Source of the DNA: Streptomyces ruber
Lineage (GTDB): Bacteria > Actinomycetota > Actinomycetes > Streptomycetales > Streptomycetaceae
Assembly (NCBI RefSeq): GCF_014648075.1
Contig: NZ_BMQK01000002.1
Location: 124,001 to 188,000, forward strand
Length of the DNA stretch: 64,000 nt
Reading direction: 5' to 3'
Position numbers and translations under genes: made by a program. Shown piece after piece: positions 53,296 through 62,975 of this stretch (within the stretch, counting starts at the first letter, position 1; each line of letters begins with the position of its first letter). The notes under the pieces were generated by a model. That model ran no database searches. It was not told the origin of the DNA and saw only the letters and a program-made list of their open reading frames with translations.

Positions 53296-56200
53296 GTGTC
53301 GCGCCAGGTACTGTCGGTCGGTCCCGACGAGCGGGACCGTTACCGCACGATCGGTGAGGCACTCGCTGCGGCCCGCACCGGTGCACTCATCAGCATCCGG
53401 CCGGGGACGTACGCGGAGAACCTGGTGATCAACACCCGGGTCACCCTCACCGCCGCCGAAGGGCGGGGCACCGTGGAGATCCGGCCCCGTACGGGCAGCG
53501 TGCTCGCGCTGCGCGCCGACGCCGTGATGCTCTCCGAGCTGACCCTGCGCGGCGGCGACCCCGAGACGCCGGCCGTGGACGTACGGCGCGGGCAGGCCGC
53601 GCTCGACGGCTGCGAGATCGTCGGTGCTGCGTGGACCGCGATGCTGGCCGGGGGCACGGGCTCGCTGGCCCTGCGGGACTGCCGGGTGAGCAACTCGCAG
53701 GGCGCGGGCATCGTGGTCACCGGGACGACGCCCACCACCGTGGAGTCCTGCACCCTGGAGCACCTGGGCACCAGCGGCCTGGTCCTCGCCGAGCAGGGCG
53801 AGGCGCACATCCGCGGCTGCACGGTGCGCGACGCCCGCGGCAACGGCCTGCTCGCCAACGGCGAGTCCCGCGGCACCGTCGAGGACTGCGACCTCTCCTC
53901 CACCGACAAGCCGTCCCTCGCGCTGGAGCAGAACTCCTCCGTGACGGTGACCCGCACGGTGGTGCACGACACCAGCACCGGTGTCCACCTGAGCAGCGCG
54001 GGCCGTACGACGCTGGAGGACGTCCGGATCACCGGGGCCGCCGGCATCGGGATCGCCCTGGCGGCGGGGACGGATCCGGTGCTGCGCCGCTGCCGGGTCT
54101 CCCGTACCCGCGGCAACGGCGTGCTGGTCACCGACCGGGCGCGCGGCACCTTCGAGGACTGCTGGGTGGACGGCGCGCAGGGCGTGGCCGTACGGGTCGC
54201 CGGAGCCGCCTCCCCTGCGCTGACCGGTCTGACGGTCCGCGACTGCACCGACACCGGGCTGCTGTTCGAGGAGGACTCGGCGGCGGAGCTGGACCGCCTG
54301 GAGGTCATCGGCGGGGCGCCGGCGGTCGCGGTGCGCGGCGGCGCCAACCCGCTGCTGCGCCGGGCCCGGCTGGTGGAGCCGTCGGGCGACGGCATCGCGG
54401 CCACCAAGGACGCGCGCGGCCGGGTCGAGGACTGCGAGATCGTCCGGCCGGGCGGCGCGGGCGTGCGCGCGGCCGGCGGCAGCACCCTGTACCTGGCGGG
54501 CGGCGGGGTCTCCGACGCCGCCACCCACGGGCTGGTGCTGGACGACGGCGGCAACGTCACCGTCCGGGACTTCCGTATCGAGCGGTCCGGCGAGGAGGGG
54601 GTCGTCGTCGAGGCGGGCGGTGAGCTCACCGCCAACCGGACGACGGTGCTCACCCCGCAGGGCCACGGCTTCCTGCTGCGGGAGGGCGCGATCGCCTCGC
54701 TCAGCGGCTGTGAGGTGGCCGGCGGGGAGCAGGACGGGTTCCGGGTGGAGTCCACCGCGCCGGTCTCGCTGGTCAACTGCCTGGCGCGGGAGAACCAGGG
54801 CGGCGGTCTGGTCCAGACGACGCCCGGCGAGCGGCTCGCCGTGGAGGGCCTGAACAGCAATGGCAACGGCAAGCGGGACGCCTGGGGCACCGGCAGCGCC
54901 GAGAACACCGACCCGGCGGGTTCCGGGGCCGCGGACGGACCCGCGCAGGACCGGCCGGACGGTCCGCTGGGCGCGCTGAACGCGCTGATCGGCCTGGACA
55001 ACGTCAAGGAGCAGGTGCGGACGCTGGTCAACCTGACCAAGCTCGCCCAGCGCCGTGAGCAGCTCGGCATGCCCGCCCCGCCGATGAGCCGCCACCTGGT
55101 GTTCGCCGGTCCGCCCGGTACGGGCAAGACCACCGTCGCCCGGCTGTACGGGGCGATCCTGGCCGAGCTGGGGTCGCTGCGCAGCGGGCACCTGGTGGAG
55201 GTGTCGCGCGCCGACCTCGTCGCGCAGGTCGTCGGCGGTACGGCGATCAAGACGACGGAGACGTTCGAGCGGGCCCTGGGCGGCGTGCTGTTCGTCGACG
55301 AGGCGTACACGCTGACCTCGGACAGCGGGCACGGCGGCGCCGACTTCGGCCGGGAGGCCGTGGACACGCTGCTGAAGCTGATGGAGGACCACCGTGACGA
55401 GGTGGTCGTGATCGTCGCCGGCTACACCGACGAGATGGAGAAGTTCCTCGCCTCCAACCCCGGTCTGGCGTCGCGTTTCTCGCGGACCGTCGAGTTCGAG
55501 AACTACACGGTGCCCGAACTGGTCGCGATCATGGAGGCCATGTGCGCCCAGCACCAGTACGAGCTGGGGGAGGGCACCGCGGAGGCGCTGGCCGCGCACT
55601 TCGAGGCGATGCCGCGGGACGCCGGGTTCGGCAACGGCCGCGCCGCGCGCGGGGTGTTCGAGGAGATGGTGGACCGGCAGGCGGTCCGGCTGGCCACGGC
55701 GCAGCAGATCGGCGAGCGTGACCTGCGGCTGCTGCTGCCGGAGGACGTCTCCGCCACCGCCGCCGCCAAGGCCTCCGAGACCGGCGCCCCGGAGAACGAC
55801 CCGCTGACCCGTCTCGGCGACATGATCGGCCTCGCCGAGGTGAAGCGCGAGGTCACGGACCTGGTGAACCTGATCACCACGGCCCGCCACCGCGCCGCCG
55901 CCGGGCTGCCGGTGCCCTCGCTCAGCAACCACCTGGTCTTCACCGGCCCGCCGGGTACCGGCAAGACCACCGTCGCCCGGCTCTACGGGGAGGTCCTCAG
56001 CCAGCTCGGGGTCCTCCGGAGCGGCCAGCTCGTCGAGGCGGCCCGCGCCGACCTGGTCGGCCGGTACGTCGGCCACACCGCCCAGCTCACCCGCGAGGTG
56101 TTCGACCGGGCGCGCGGCGGTGTGCTGTTCATCGACGAGGCGTACACCCTCACCCCGCGTGGCGGCGGCAACGACTTCGGCCAGGAGGCCGTGGACACGC

Positions 56201-56610
56201 TGCTGAAGCTGATGGAGGACCACCGCGACGAGGTGGTCGTGATCGTCGCCGGCTACACCGACGAGATGGAGCGCTTCCTCGCCTCCAACCCCGGTCTGGG
56301 CTCCCGCTTCCCGCGCCGGGTCGCCTTCGCCGACTACACCTCCGAGGAACTGGTCACCATCGTGCGCACCCAGGCCACCGCCATGGGCTACGAGTGCGGG
56401 CCGGGCACCGGCCCGCTGCTGCGGGAGTACTTCGACTCGCTGCCGCGCGACCGGTCCTTCGGCAACGCCCGTCTCGCCCGCCAGGTGGTGGAGTCGATGG
56501 TCACCCGGCAGGCCGGGCGGCTCAGTTCGCTCGCCGCGCCGACCCTGGACGACCTGCGGGTGCTGCTGCCCGAGGACGTCACCGCCGCGACCGTGAAGGC
56601 GGCCCGGTGA
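53296..56610 (+). CDS. right-handed beta-helix protein fused to two CbxX/EccA-like AAA ATPase domains
   Basis: A 1,104-residue cytosolic protein. Residues about 1-530 form a parallel beta-helix of roughly 23-residue turns ([31 protein letters not shown] and so on). Then come two AAA+ domains of the CbxX/SpoVK/EccA type: AAA-1 with Walker [10 protein letters not shown] at about 607 and Walker [14 protein letters not shown]-2 with Walker A at about 885 and [10 protein letters not shown]; both have [18 protein letters not shown] arginine-finger regions. EccA-type ATPases are cytosolic chaperones of type VII secretion (family knowledge); the beta-helix may be a substrate-binding scaffold. The stop overlaps the mycosin start (GTGA). 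Confidence 0.9.
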   Translation: MSRQVLSVGPDERDRYRTIGEALAAARTGALISIRPGTYAENLVINTRVTLTAAEGRGTVEIRPRTGSVLALRADAVMLSELTLRGGDPETPAVDVRRGQAALDGCEIVGAAWTAMLAGGTGSLALRDCRVSNSQGAGIVVTGTTPTTVESCTLEHLGTSGLVLAEQGEAHIRGCTVRDARGNGLLANGESRGTVEDCDLSSTDKPSLALEQNSSVTVTRTVVHDTSTGVHLSSAGRTTLEDVRITGAAGIGIALAAGTDPVLRRCRVSRTRGNGVLVTDRARGTFEDCWVDGAQGVAVRVAGAASPALTGLTVRDCTDTGLLFEEDSAAELDRLEVIGGAPAVAVRGGANPLLRRARLVEPSGDGIAATKDARGRVEDCEIVRPGGAGVRAAGGSTLYLAGGGVSDAATHGLVLDDGGNVTVRDFRIERSGEEGVVVEAGGELTANRTTVLTPQGHGFLLREGAIASLSGCEVAGGEQDGFRVESTAPVSLVNCLARENQGGGLVQTTPGERLAVEGLNSNGNGKRDAWGTGSAENTDPAGSGAADGPAQDRPDGPLGALNALIGLDNVKEQVRTLVNLTKLAQRREQLGMPAPPMSRHLVFAGPPGTGKTTVARLYGAILAELGSLRSGHLVEVSRADLVAQVVGGTAIKTTETFERALGGVLFVDEAYTLTSDSGHGGADFGREAVDTLLKLMEDHRDEVVVIVAGYTDEMEKFLASNPGLASRFSRTVEFENYTVPELVAIMEAMCAQHQYELGEGTAEALAAHFEAMPRDAGFGNGRAARGVFEEMVDRQAVRLATAQQIGERDLRLLLPEDVSATAAAKASETGAPENDPLTRLGDMIGLAEVKREVTDLVNLITTARHRAAAGLPVPSLSNHLVFTGPPGTGKTTVARLYGEVLSQLGVLRSGQLVEAARADLVGRYVGHTAQLTREVFDRARGGVLFIDEAYTLTPRGGGNDFGQEAVDTLLKLMEDHRDEVVVIVAGYTDEMERFLASNPGLGSRFPRRVAFADYTSEELVTIVRTQATAMGYECGPGTGPLLREYFDSLPRDRSFGNARLARQVVESMVTRQAGRLSSLAAPTLDDLRVLLPEDVTAATVKAAR

Positions 56611-57836
56611 GGCGGCCCGCGGCAGGCAGGGTCCGTCCGCTGTGCGGTGCGGCGCTGGCCGCCGCGCTGCTGCTGCCTTTGGCCGCGCCCGCCGCCGTCG
56701 CGGCCGACGGGAAGGGCCAGGAGCTGCCGGGCATGCCCTCCGCGCTCGACCCGGACGCCGCACAGGTGGAGTGCACCCCGGCCTCCGGGGAGAAGGCGAA
56801 GAAGCAGGACTGGTCGCGTCAGCGGCTCGACCTGGACCGGGTGCACCGGCACGGCACCGGGGCGGGGGTGACCGTCGCCCTGATCGACACCGGGGTCGCC
56901 ACGGACGCCGCCGGGCTCGGCGACCGGGTCACCGCCCAGGCCGCGGCCGGCGAGGACTGCGTGGGGCACGGCACCTTCCTGGCCGGGCTGATCGTCGGGG
57001 CGGGGGAGGGCGAGGCGCGGCTGACCGGGGTCGCCCCGGGCGCCGAGCTGCTGGCCCTGCGCGGCACCGACGAGCGCGGGGAGCCCGCGGCCTCCCTGGT
57101 GACGCAGGCGGTGCGCGCGGCGACCGACGCCGGGGCGGACGTGATCGCGGTCGGGGTGGCCCTGCCCGAGCGCGACGAGGAGCTGACCGAGGCGGTCGCC
57201 GCGGCCCGTGAGGCGGGCGCGGTGGTGGTCGCCGCCGCCACCCCGGACCCGCCGTCACGGGGCGACACGGACGAGATCCCGGCCCGGACGTACTGGCCGG
57301 CCGGTGAGCCCGGTGTCCTCTCCGTCGCTGACATGCTCCCCAGCGGCGCCCGCCCGGACGGCGTCCTGCCCACCGACGGCGTCGACCTGGTCGCGCCCGG
57401 TGCCGGGGTGGTCTCCGGCGGTCCGCGCGGCGACGGCCACTACCTGGGGGCGGGCGCCTCGGTCGCCACCGCGTACGTCGCCGGGGCCGCCGCGGTGGTC
57501 CGCGCCGACCGTCCGGACGACACCCCCGAGGAGGTCGTCCACCGGCTGACGGCCACCGCCTACCCGGCGGACATCCCCCAGCTCGACGCCTACGCCGCCG
57601 TGACCACCGTGTTCGGCGGGGCGGACGACGCCGCCTCGCGGACGGACGCCGCCTCCGCCCCGGTGGCGGTGCGGGACACCGCCGGGGCCGACAGCGCCAC
57701 GGCCCGCGCCACGGTCTTCGTGCTCCTCGGCACGGCCGGTGTCCTCGGCGCACTGTGGGTGGCCTTCGCCCTGCCCCGCGCCCGGGCCCGCGGCTGGCGC
57801 CCGGCGGAGGCGGGCGGGGAGAGCGCCCGGAGCTGA
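56607..57836 (+). CDS. mycP: mycosin-like subtilisin (S8) protease of the type VII secretion system
   Basis: Membrane-anchored serine protease of 409 residues: signal peptide (1-32), S8 domain, C-terminal transmembrane helix (about 372-394, [19 protein letters not shown]) and basic tail, the standard MycP layout. Asp94 (ALIDTGV), His121 (GHGTFLAG) and Ser285 ([11 protein letters not shown]) form the triad. The usual GTS around the Ser is GAS, and where most S8 enzymes have the oxyanion Asn (AAGN) this one reads [11 protein letters not shown], so activity may be low. GTG 56,607 overlaps the upstream stop. A terminator follows at 57,871. Confidence 0.88.
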   Translation: MRRPAAGRVRPLCGAALAAALLLPLAAPAAVAADGKGQELPGMPSALDPDAAQVECTPASGEKAKKQDWSRQRLDLDRVHRHGTGAGVTVALIDTGVATDAAGLGDRVTAQAAAGEDCVGHGTFLAGLIVGAGEGEARLTGVAPGAELLALRGTDERGEPAASLVTQAVRAATDAGADVIAVGVALPERDEELTEAVAAAREAGAVVVAAATPDPPSRGDTDEIPARTYWPAGEPGVLSVADMLPSGARPDGVLPTDGVDLVAPGAGVVSGGPRGDGHYLGAGASVATAYVAGAAAVVRADRPDDTPEEVVHRLTATAYPADIPQLDAYAAVTTVFGGADDAASRTDAASAPVAVRDTAGADSATARATVFVLLGTAGVLGALWVAFALPRARARGWRPAEAGGESARS

Positions 57837-57870
57837 CCGGCTCCGGTACGCGGTACGCGGTACGGACGAT

Positions 57871-57908
57871 GCCCGGTGGGGGCCACCTTGTGGTGGCCCC
57901 CACCGGGC
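57871..57908 (+). terminator. rho-independent terminator of the mycosin operon
   Basis: GCCCGGTGGGGGCCACC (57,871-57,887), loop ttgt, then GGTGGCCCCCACCGGGC (57,892-57,908) followed by tttt, a rare case here of a stem with a T-tract. Confidence 0.92.
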
Positions 57909-58398
57909 TTTTCAGGTGGTTGCCGGAGTGTGGGGCGGGCTGTCCGGCGGGACGTGCGGGCGGCACCGGTGGGTTCGGTGCATGTGCTGCGGTGCGGTAC
58001 GGGGTGCCGGTGGGTTGGGCGCTGTTCGTTCCCTGAGGGGTCGCCTTGCGGTGAAGCCCTTCACGTCTTCGACGTGGCTGTCGGAGTGCGGGGCCGGCGG
58101 CCCGGCGGGCGGCCTCCCGGCGGGGTACGGGTACCGCGGTGTGGGATGCCCGGTGGGACGGGTGCTGTTCGTGCGGAGGGGCGCCTCACGGTGGCTGCCC
58201 GCACGTCTGCGACGCGGCTGCCGGGTGTGGGGCGGGCGGGCCGGTGGGGACGCGCCACCTGCTGCGGGCGGTGTGCGTGCACGGCTGCCGAGGCGCGGGC
58301 CGGGCCGGGCAGCCGGGCGGGACGCGCGGCCCTTTCCGGTGGGGCGGGGGCGGGAAACGCGCACCGGGGCGGCGGTCCGGTACGGGGTGCCGCGCATG
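57909..58398. repeat. decayed tandem repeats between two terminators
   Basis: No gene is supported. Three imperfect repeats begin at 57,921 (tgccggagtgtgggg), 58,079 (tgtcggagtgcgggg) and 58,219 (tgccgggtgtgggg), about 158 and 140 bases apart. Each contains related segments such as ctgttcgt and a gtct(t/g)cgacg(t/c)ggctg run. Confidence 0.5.
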
Positions 58399-58436
58399 CC
58401 CGGAGGGGGGCCACCACGTGGTGGCCCCCCTCCGGG
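58399..58436. terminator. perfect 38-bp palindrome, terminator of eccC
   Basis: CCCGGAGGGGGGCCACCAC is followed directly by its exact reverse complement. It lies 23 bases beyond the eccC stop (minus strand) and resembles the mycosin terminator, so the pair insulates two convergent transcripts. Confidence 0.85.
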
Positions 58437-58458
58437 TGTTCCGTCGCACCGCCGGGGG

Positions 58459-61400
58459 TCAGCCCGTCTGTCCGCCGGTGTCCTCCACCAGAGCCGTCTG
58501 CATCAGGCGGGCCTTGCGGCGGGCGATGTGCAGGGCGCGGCCGGGCGGGAGGTTGCGGGGCTTGGTGTTGCCGAAGAGGGCGCCCTCGGTGGGCGGGCAG
58601 GACAGCAGCACCGCCGGGTTGTTGGCCTCGTCGAGGCGGCGCAGCAGGGCGTCGTTCATGGCGCGTCCGGCGCCCATCGCGCTGCGGGCGACGACCATGT
58701 GCAGACCCATCTCGAAGCCGAGGGTCAGGTGCTGGAACAGGGGCTCGAAGGGGTTCTGGAAGTTGTTGCTCGCCACCATGTCGTAGTCGTCGACGAGGAC
58801 GAACAGCCGCGGCCCCGTCCACCAGTCGCACCGGCGCATCCGGGCGGGGGCGATGTCGGCGCCGGGGACGCGGGTCTTCATCGCGCGGGCGGCGCCCTCG
58901 ACGGTGTCCTGGAGGTTGTCCAGGGAGATCACGTGCCCGATGCGGTACTCCTCGGGGATGGCGTCCACGAGGGTGCGGCGGTAGTCCACCACGATGATCT
59001 TCGCCTCGTTGGGCGCGTACCGGGTGGTGATGCCGTCGACGACGCGGCGCAGCATGTTCGTCTTGCCGCTCTCGGTGTCGCCGACCACGACCAGGTGCGG
59101 GGTGCGGCTGAAGTCGTGCCAGACCGGTTCCAGGGCGTCCTGGTCGATGCCGAGCGGGAGGCGCAGGCCGCCGCCCTCGGTGGCCTCGGGCGCGGGGAGC
59201 TCGGCCAGCGGCAGCCGGTGCGGCAGCATCCGGACCTGAGGGGCGGGCGCGCCGGTCCAGTGCTTGGAGACCTCGGTGACCAGGTGGGCGACACCGTCGC
59301 CGAGGTCGTCGAGGGAGCCGCTGCCGTCCAGGCGGGGCAGGCCCGCGAGGAAGTGCATCTTGCTGTCCGGCGTGATGCCGCGGCCGCCGCTGCGCGGCAC
59401 CGAGCGGGCCTTGCGGGTGTCGATCTCGGAGTCCATCGGGTCGCCGAGGCGCAGTTCGAGGCGGGTGGCGGCCTGGTCACGGACCTGGGCGGACAGCTCC
59501 ACCCAGCGGGTGGTGGTGACGAGCAGGTGGATGCCGTAGCTGAGGCCGCGGGCGGCGAGCTCGTTGAACTTCGGTATCAGGTCGTCGTAGTCCTGGCGGA
59601 CCGTCGACCAGCCGTCGACGACCATGAACACGTCGCCGAAGGGCTCGTCGGGCCACTCGCCGGCCGCCCGGCGGCGCCGGTAGGACTGCATGGAGTCGAT
59701 GGTGTGGTCCACGAAGAACTGCTCGCGGCGGGCGAGCAGCGACATCACCTCGGCGACGGCCCGCTGCACCCGCTCCGGGTTGAGCCGCGCCGCGACACCG
59801 CCGACGTGCGGGAGCCCGGCGAGCTGCGAGAGACCGCCGCCGCCGAAGTCCAGGCAGTAGAACTGGATCTCGGCCGGGGTGTGGGTCAGGGCCAGGGCGG
59901 TGATCAGGGTGCGGGCCAGGGTCGACTTGCCGCTCTGCGAACCGCCCGCGATCGCGACGTGGCCCTCGGCCCCGGAGAGGTCCACGGTCAGCAGGTCGCG
60001 GCGCTGCTCGAAGGGCTTGTCCACCAGGCCGACCGGGACGCGCAGCTTGCCGGTGCCGGGCCAGGCGGCGGAGGTGAGGCCGCGCTCCGGGTGCGGAGCG
60101 ATGCCGGGCAGCAGGGCGTCCAGCGGGGACGGCTCGTCCAGCGGCGGCAGCCACACCTGGTGGGCGGCGGGACCGGAGTCGCGCAGCCGGTCGAGGGCCA
60201 CGTCGAGGAGCGTCTCCTCGTCGCCGTTCTCCTCCGGCTTCGGCTCCGGTTCGGGCGCGGCCTCCAGGGCGCGCGGCACCACCCAGCCGCTCGTCCACGG
60301 CACCACCTGGCTGGCCACCCGGGCCTGCACCACCGCACCGGTGCGGCGCCGGTAGGTACCGGAGGAGTAGGCGGCGCGGAACCGGACCAGGGACTCCACA
60401 CCGGACTTCAGGTAGCCGTTGCCGGGCGCGGAGGGGAGCTGGTAGGCGTCCGGCACGCCGAGCACGCCGCGGCTCTCCATCGCGGAGAAGGTGCGCAGGC
60501 CGATCCGGTACGACAGGTGGCTCTCCAGCTGGTGCATACGTCCCTCGTCCAGGCGCTGCGAGGCGAGCAGCAGGTGGACGCCGAGGGAGCGGCCGAGGCG
60601 GCCGATCATCACGAACAGGTCCATGAACTCCCGGTGCGCGGAGAGCAGCTCGCTGAACTCGTCGACCACCACGAACAGGCTGGGCAGCGGGGCGAGGGGC
60701 GTCCCGGAGGCGCGGGCCCGCTCGTACTCCAGGGCGGAGGTGTAGTTGCCGGCGGCGCGCAGCAGCTCCTGACGGCGCATCAGCTCGCCGTGCAGGGCGT
60801 CCTGCATGCGTTCCACCAGGGCGGCCTCGTCGGCGAGGTTGGTGATGACGGCGGAGGTGTGCGGCAGTTCGTCCAGGCCGAGGAAGGTGGCGCCGCCCTT
60901 GAAGTCGACGAGGACGAAGTTGAGGGTCTCGGAGGAGTTGGTCAGGGCGAGACCGAGGACGAGGGTGCGCAGCAGTTCGCTCTTGCCGGAGCCGGTGGCG
61001 CCAATGAGCATGCCGTGCGGGCCCATGCCGCCCTGCGCGGACTCCTTGATGTCGATCTCGACCGGGCGGCCGTCGAGGCCGACGGCGACGGGCACCCGCA
61101 GCCGGGAGGCGCCGGTGTGCTTGGCGAAGTGGCCCCGCGCGTCGTGCCGGTGCAGGTCGGGGATGCCGAGCAGGGTGGTCAGCTCGACGTCGGTCTCCAT
61201 GGGCTGCGCGATGTCGGTGCCCAGGCTGATCCGGCGGGAGGTGAGCAGCCGGGCGAGGGACTCGGCACCGAGGAGGCCGAGCCGGTCGGGGCGGCCCAGC
61301 GGCACGGAACGCTCCTTGCGGCTGCGGTCGGTGCGCACCAGGTTCACCCGGTCCGGACCGACGGTCAGCCGCAGCGTGTTGCTGCCGGGGCGCCAGCGCA

Positions 61401-62562
61401 GCGCGCCGGAGATGTCCAGCACCAGGGCGTTGCGGTAGCCCTGGGTGGCCCAGCGGTGGCCCTCGGGCACGGTGACACCGTCCAGGACGACGACGGTGAA
61501 GGGCTCGTCGCGGCCGGGGCGGGCGTCCGGATCGAAGCCGGGGCGCTCGGCGAACTCCGTACCGAACAGGTCGTCCAGCTCGGTGAGGTCCGCGGTGATC
61601 CGGCGGACCGGGCCCGCGCCGTCCTCCTCGTACGGATGCAGCGCGTGCGGCAGCCACTTGACCCATTCCCAGTCGGGCCGCCGCTCGTCGCTGGCGCAGA
61701 CGGCGAGCCACAGCTCCTCGGGGGCGTGGAACACCGCGAGCTGGGCGAGCAGGGCGCGCACCAGGGACCGTATCGCCTCGTCGGCCGGGCCGTCCGCCCG
61801 CGCGCCGTCCGCGGCGCCGTCGCCGTCCGCGCCCGGCCGGCCGAGCGACTGCCCCTGCGGCGGGACGGTCTGCTCCGCGGCCTCCTCGCCGGGCACCTCC
61901 TCGGGGCGCAGCAGGAGCCGGGCCGAGCCGCGCAGGTACAGGCCGAGGGGCTGCTCGGGGATGGTGGAGTAGGCGCGGACGAAGCGGCGCAGGGCATGCG
62001 CGCTGAGCGGTTCGAGGTCCTCGACCGGCCGGGTGGAGACCGGGTTGAGGGTGAGGGCGAGCTGCTGCTCGCCGACCGCGATGCGGACCTCGCCGAAGTC
62101 CTCGTCGGCCGGCCGCCGTTCCCACAGCCGCGAGGTGCGGGCCAGGGAGCGCAGCGAGGCGGGCTCGGGGTGCCGCCAGGCGAGCGCCCGCTGCTGCTCC
62201 ACGATGGTGGCCCGGACCCGCTTGCGGATCTGCGACAGATAACGCAGGTAGTCCCGGCGTTCGCCCTTCAGCCGCTGCTTGCGCTCACTGGAGCGGCGCA
62301 TCAGCTGGCCGAGCAGCATGGCACCCGCGGAGAGCGCCATGACGCCGATCGCCAGGTACATGAAGACGCCGTTCCCGCCGCCGGGGCGCAGGAACATCAG
62401 CATCATGGATACGGACATGAGCGCCATCGGCAGATATGTCCATATCGCCGAGGTGTCCGGGACGGTCTCGGAGAGGACCGGTGGTTCCTGGAGGGTCAAT
62501 TGCCCTTCGGGCATCTCCGGTCCGCGCCTGCGGGCGGGACGGCGAAACAGCACCACACTCAA
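58459..62562 (-). CDS. eccC: type VII secretion FtsK/SpoIIIE-type ATPase EccC (fused EccCa-EccCb)
   Basis: Motor ATPase of the ESX/T7SS membrane complex. The 1,367-residue protein has two N-terminal transmembrane helices (about 42-60 and 67-87), a DUF-type linker, and three FtsK ATPase domains: D1 with GATGSGKSELLRT (about 518) and SLFVVVDEFSEL; D2 with GGSQSGKSTLART (about 869) and MVVDGW; D3 with GDTESGKTNMLRR (about 1158) and LFVLVDDYD. The start is probably TTG 62,562, nine bases after GGAGG, in MSVVLFRRPARRRG; a GTG six bases on is the alternative. It is convergent with the mycosin gene and divergent from eccD. Confidence 0.93.
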   Translation of the reverse strand: MSVVLFRRPARRRGPEMPEGQLTLQEPPVLSETVPDTSAIWTYLPMALMSVSMMLMFLRPGGGNGVFMYLAIGVMALSAGAMLLGQLMRRSSERKQRLKGERRDYLRYLSQIRKRVRATIVEQQRALAWRHPEPASLRSLARTSRLWERRPADEDFGEVRIAVGEQQLALTLNPVSTRPVEDLEPLSAHALRRFVRAYSTIPEQPLGLYLRGSARLLLRPEEVPGEEAAEQTVPPQGQSLGRPGADGDGAADGARADGPADEAIRSLVRALLAQLAVFHAPEELWLAVCASDERRPDWEWVKWLPHALHPYEEDGAGPVRRITADLTELDDLFGTEFAERPGFDPDARPGRDEPFTVVVLDGVTVPEGHRWATQGYRNALVLDISGALRWRPGSNTLRLTVGPDRVNLVRTDRSRKERSVPLGRPDRLGLLGAESLARLLTSRRISLGTDIAQPMETDVELTTLLGIPDLHRHDARGHFAKHTGASRLRVPVAVGLDGRPVEIDIKESAQGGMGPHGMLIGATGSGKSELLRTLVLGLALTNSSETLNFVLVDFKGGATFLGLDELPHTSAVITNLADEAALVERMQDALHGELMRRQELLRAAGNYTSALEYERARASGTPLAPLPSLFVVVDEFSELLSAHREFMDLFVMIGRLGRSLGVHLLLASQRLDEGRMHQLESHLSYRIGLRTFSAMESRGVLGVPDAYQLPSAPGNGYLKSGVESLVRFRAAYSSGTYRRRTGAVVQARVASQVVPWTSGWVVPRALEAAPEPEPKPEENGDEETLLDVALDRLRDSGPAAHQVWLPPLDEPSPLDALLPGIAPHPERGLTSAAWPGTGKLRVPVGLVDKPFEQRRDLLTVDLSGAEGHVAIAGGSQSGKSTLARTLITALALTHTPAEIQFYCLDFGGGGLSQLAGLPHVGGVAARLNPERVQRAVAEVMSLLARREQFFVDHTIDSMQSYRRRRAAGEWPDEPFGDVFMVVDGWSTVRQDYDDLIPKFNELAARGLSYGIHLLVTTTRWVELSAQVRDQAATRLELRLGDPMDSEIDTRKARSVPRSGGRGITPDSKMHFLAGLPRLDGSGSLDDLGDGVAHLVTEVSKHWTGAPAPQVRMLPHRLPLAELPAPEATEGGGLRLPLGIDQDALEPVWHDFSRTPHLVVVGDTESGKTNMLRRVVDGITTRYAPNEAKIIVVDYRRTLVDAIPEEYRIGHVISLDNLQDTVEGAARAMKTRVPGADIAPARMRRCDWWTGPRLFVLVDDYDMVASNNFQNPFEPLFQHLTLGFEMGLHMVVARSAMGAGRAMNDALLRRLDEANNPAVLLSCPPTEGALFGNTKPRNLPPGRALHIARRKARLMQTALVEDTGGQTG

Positions 62563-62975
62563 GGGAGAGAACCTCCGGTTTCACTGGGCATTCCGGCCCG
62601 GACCGTTTACCAGTACACCCGGTGACGGAACCGTCCGTATCACGCTGATTCCTAGACGCTCCGGACATCGGTGAACGGTGCGTGAATATTTCGAGGGGGA
62701 AGTGGGCGGGACCGACTTCCGTACCGGCCAACTCCTTATCCGGGTACGGTGTCAGGTCCGCAGCGCGATTCGGTGGGCGTAGGAAGTAGTCTGCATTCAC
62801 GGAACGCGACCTGTCCACGCGGGTGGGTCCGTCGCCCGGTGCGCGCGCCCGAATTCCCCGCTCGTTCCCGTGCCAGGCCCCTGGCCCCGGCCACGCAGGC
62901 GTTCCGTACTCTTCGCATGTCCCCTTTACCGGGAAGCCCTCCCCAAGCTCCCCACGGAAGACGAGAGTTCTGCTG
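62563..62975. promoter_or_regulatory. divergent region between eccC and eccD
   Basis: 413 bases with no gene I can support. It contains AT-richer patches (gtgaatatttcgagg, about 62,681-62,695; aactccttatccgg, about 62,730) that may hold the eccC promoter. The eccD ribosome site is weak (gagag, 62,963-62,967). No binding-site palindrome was recognised. Confidence 0.4.

Noticed and set aside
53164..56763. A 1,199-codon minus-strand frame opposite the beta-helix/AAA gene
   Set aside because: Shadow; the plus strand carries two complete AAA domains and a ribosome site at the start.
57739..62625. A 1,628-codon plus-strand frame opposite eccC
   Set aside because: Shadow of eccC; it contains only Val/Gly/Arg/His-rich text, while the minus strand has three intact FtsK ATPase domains.
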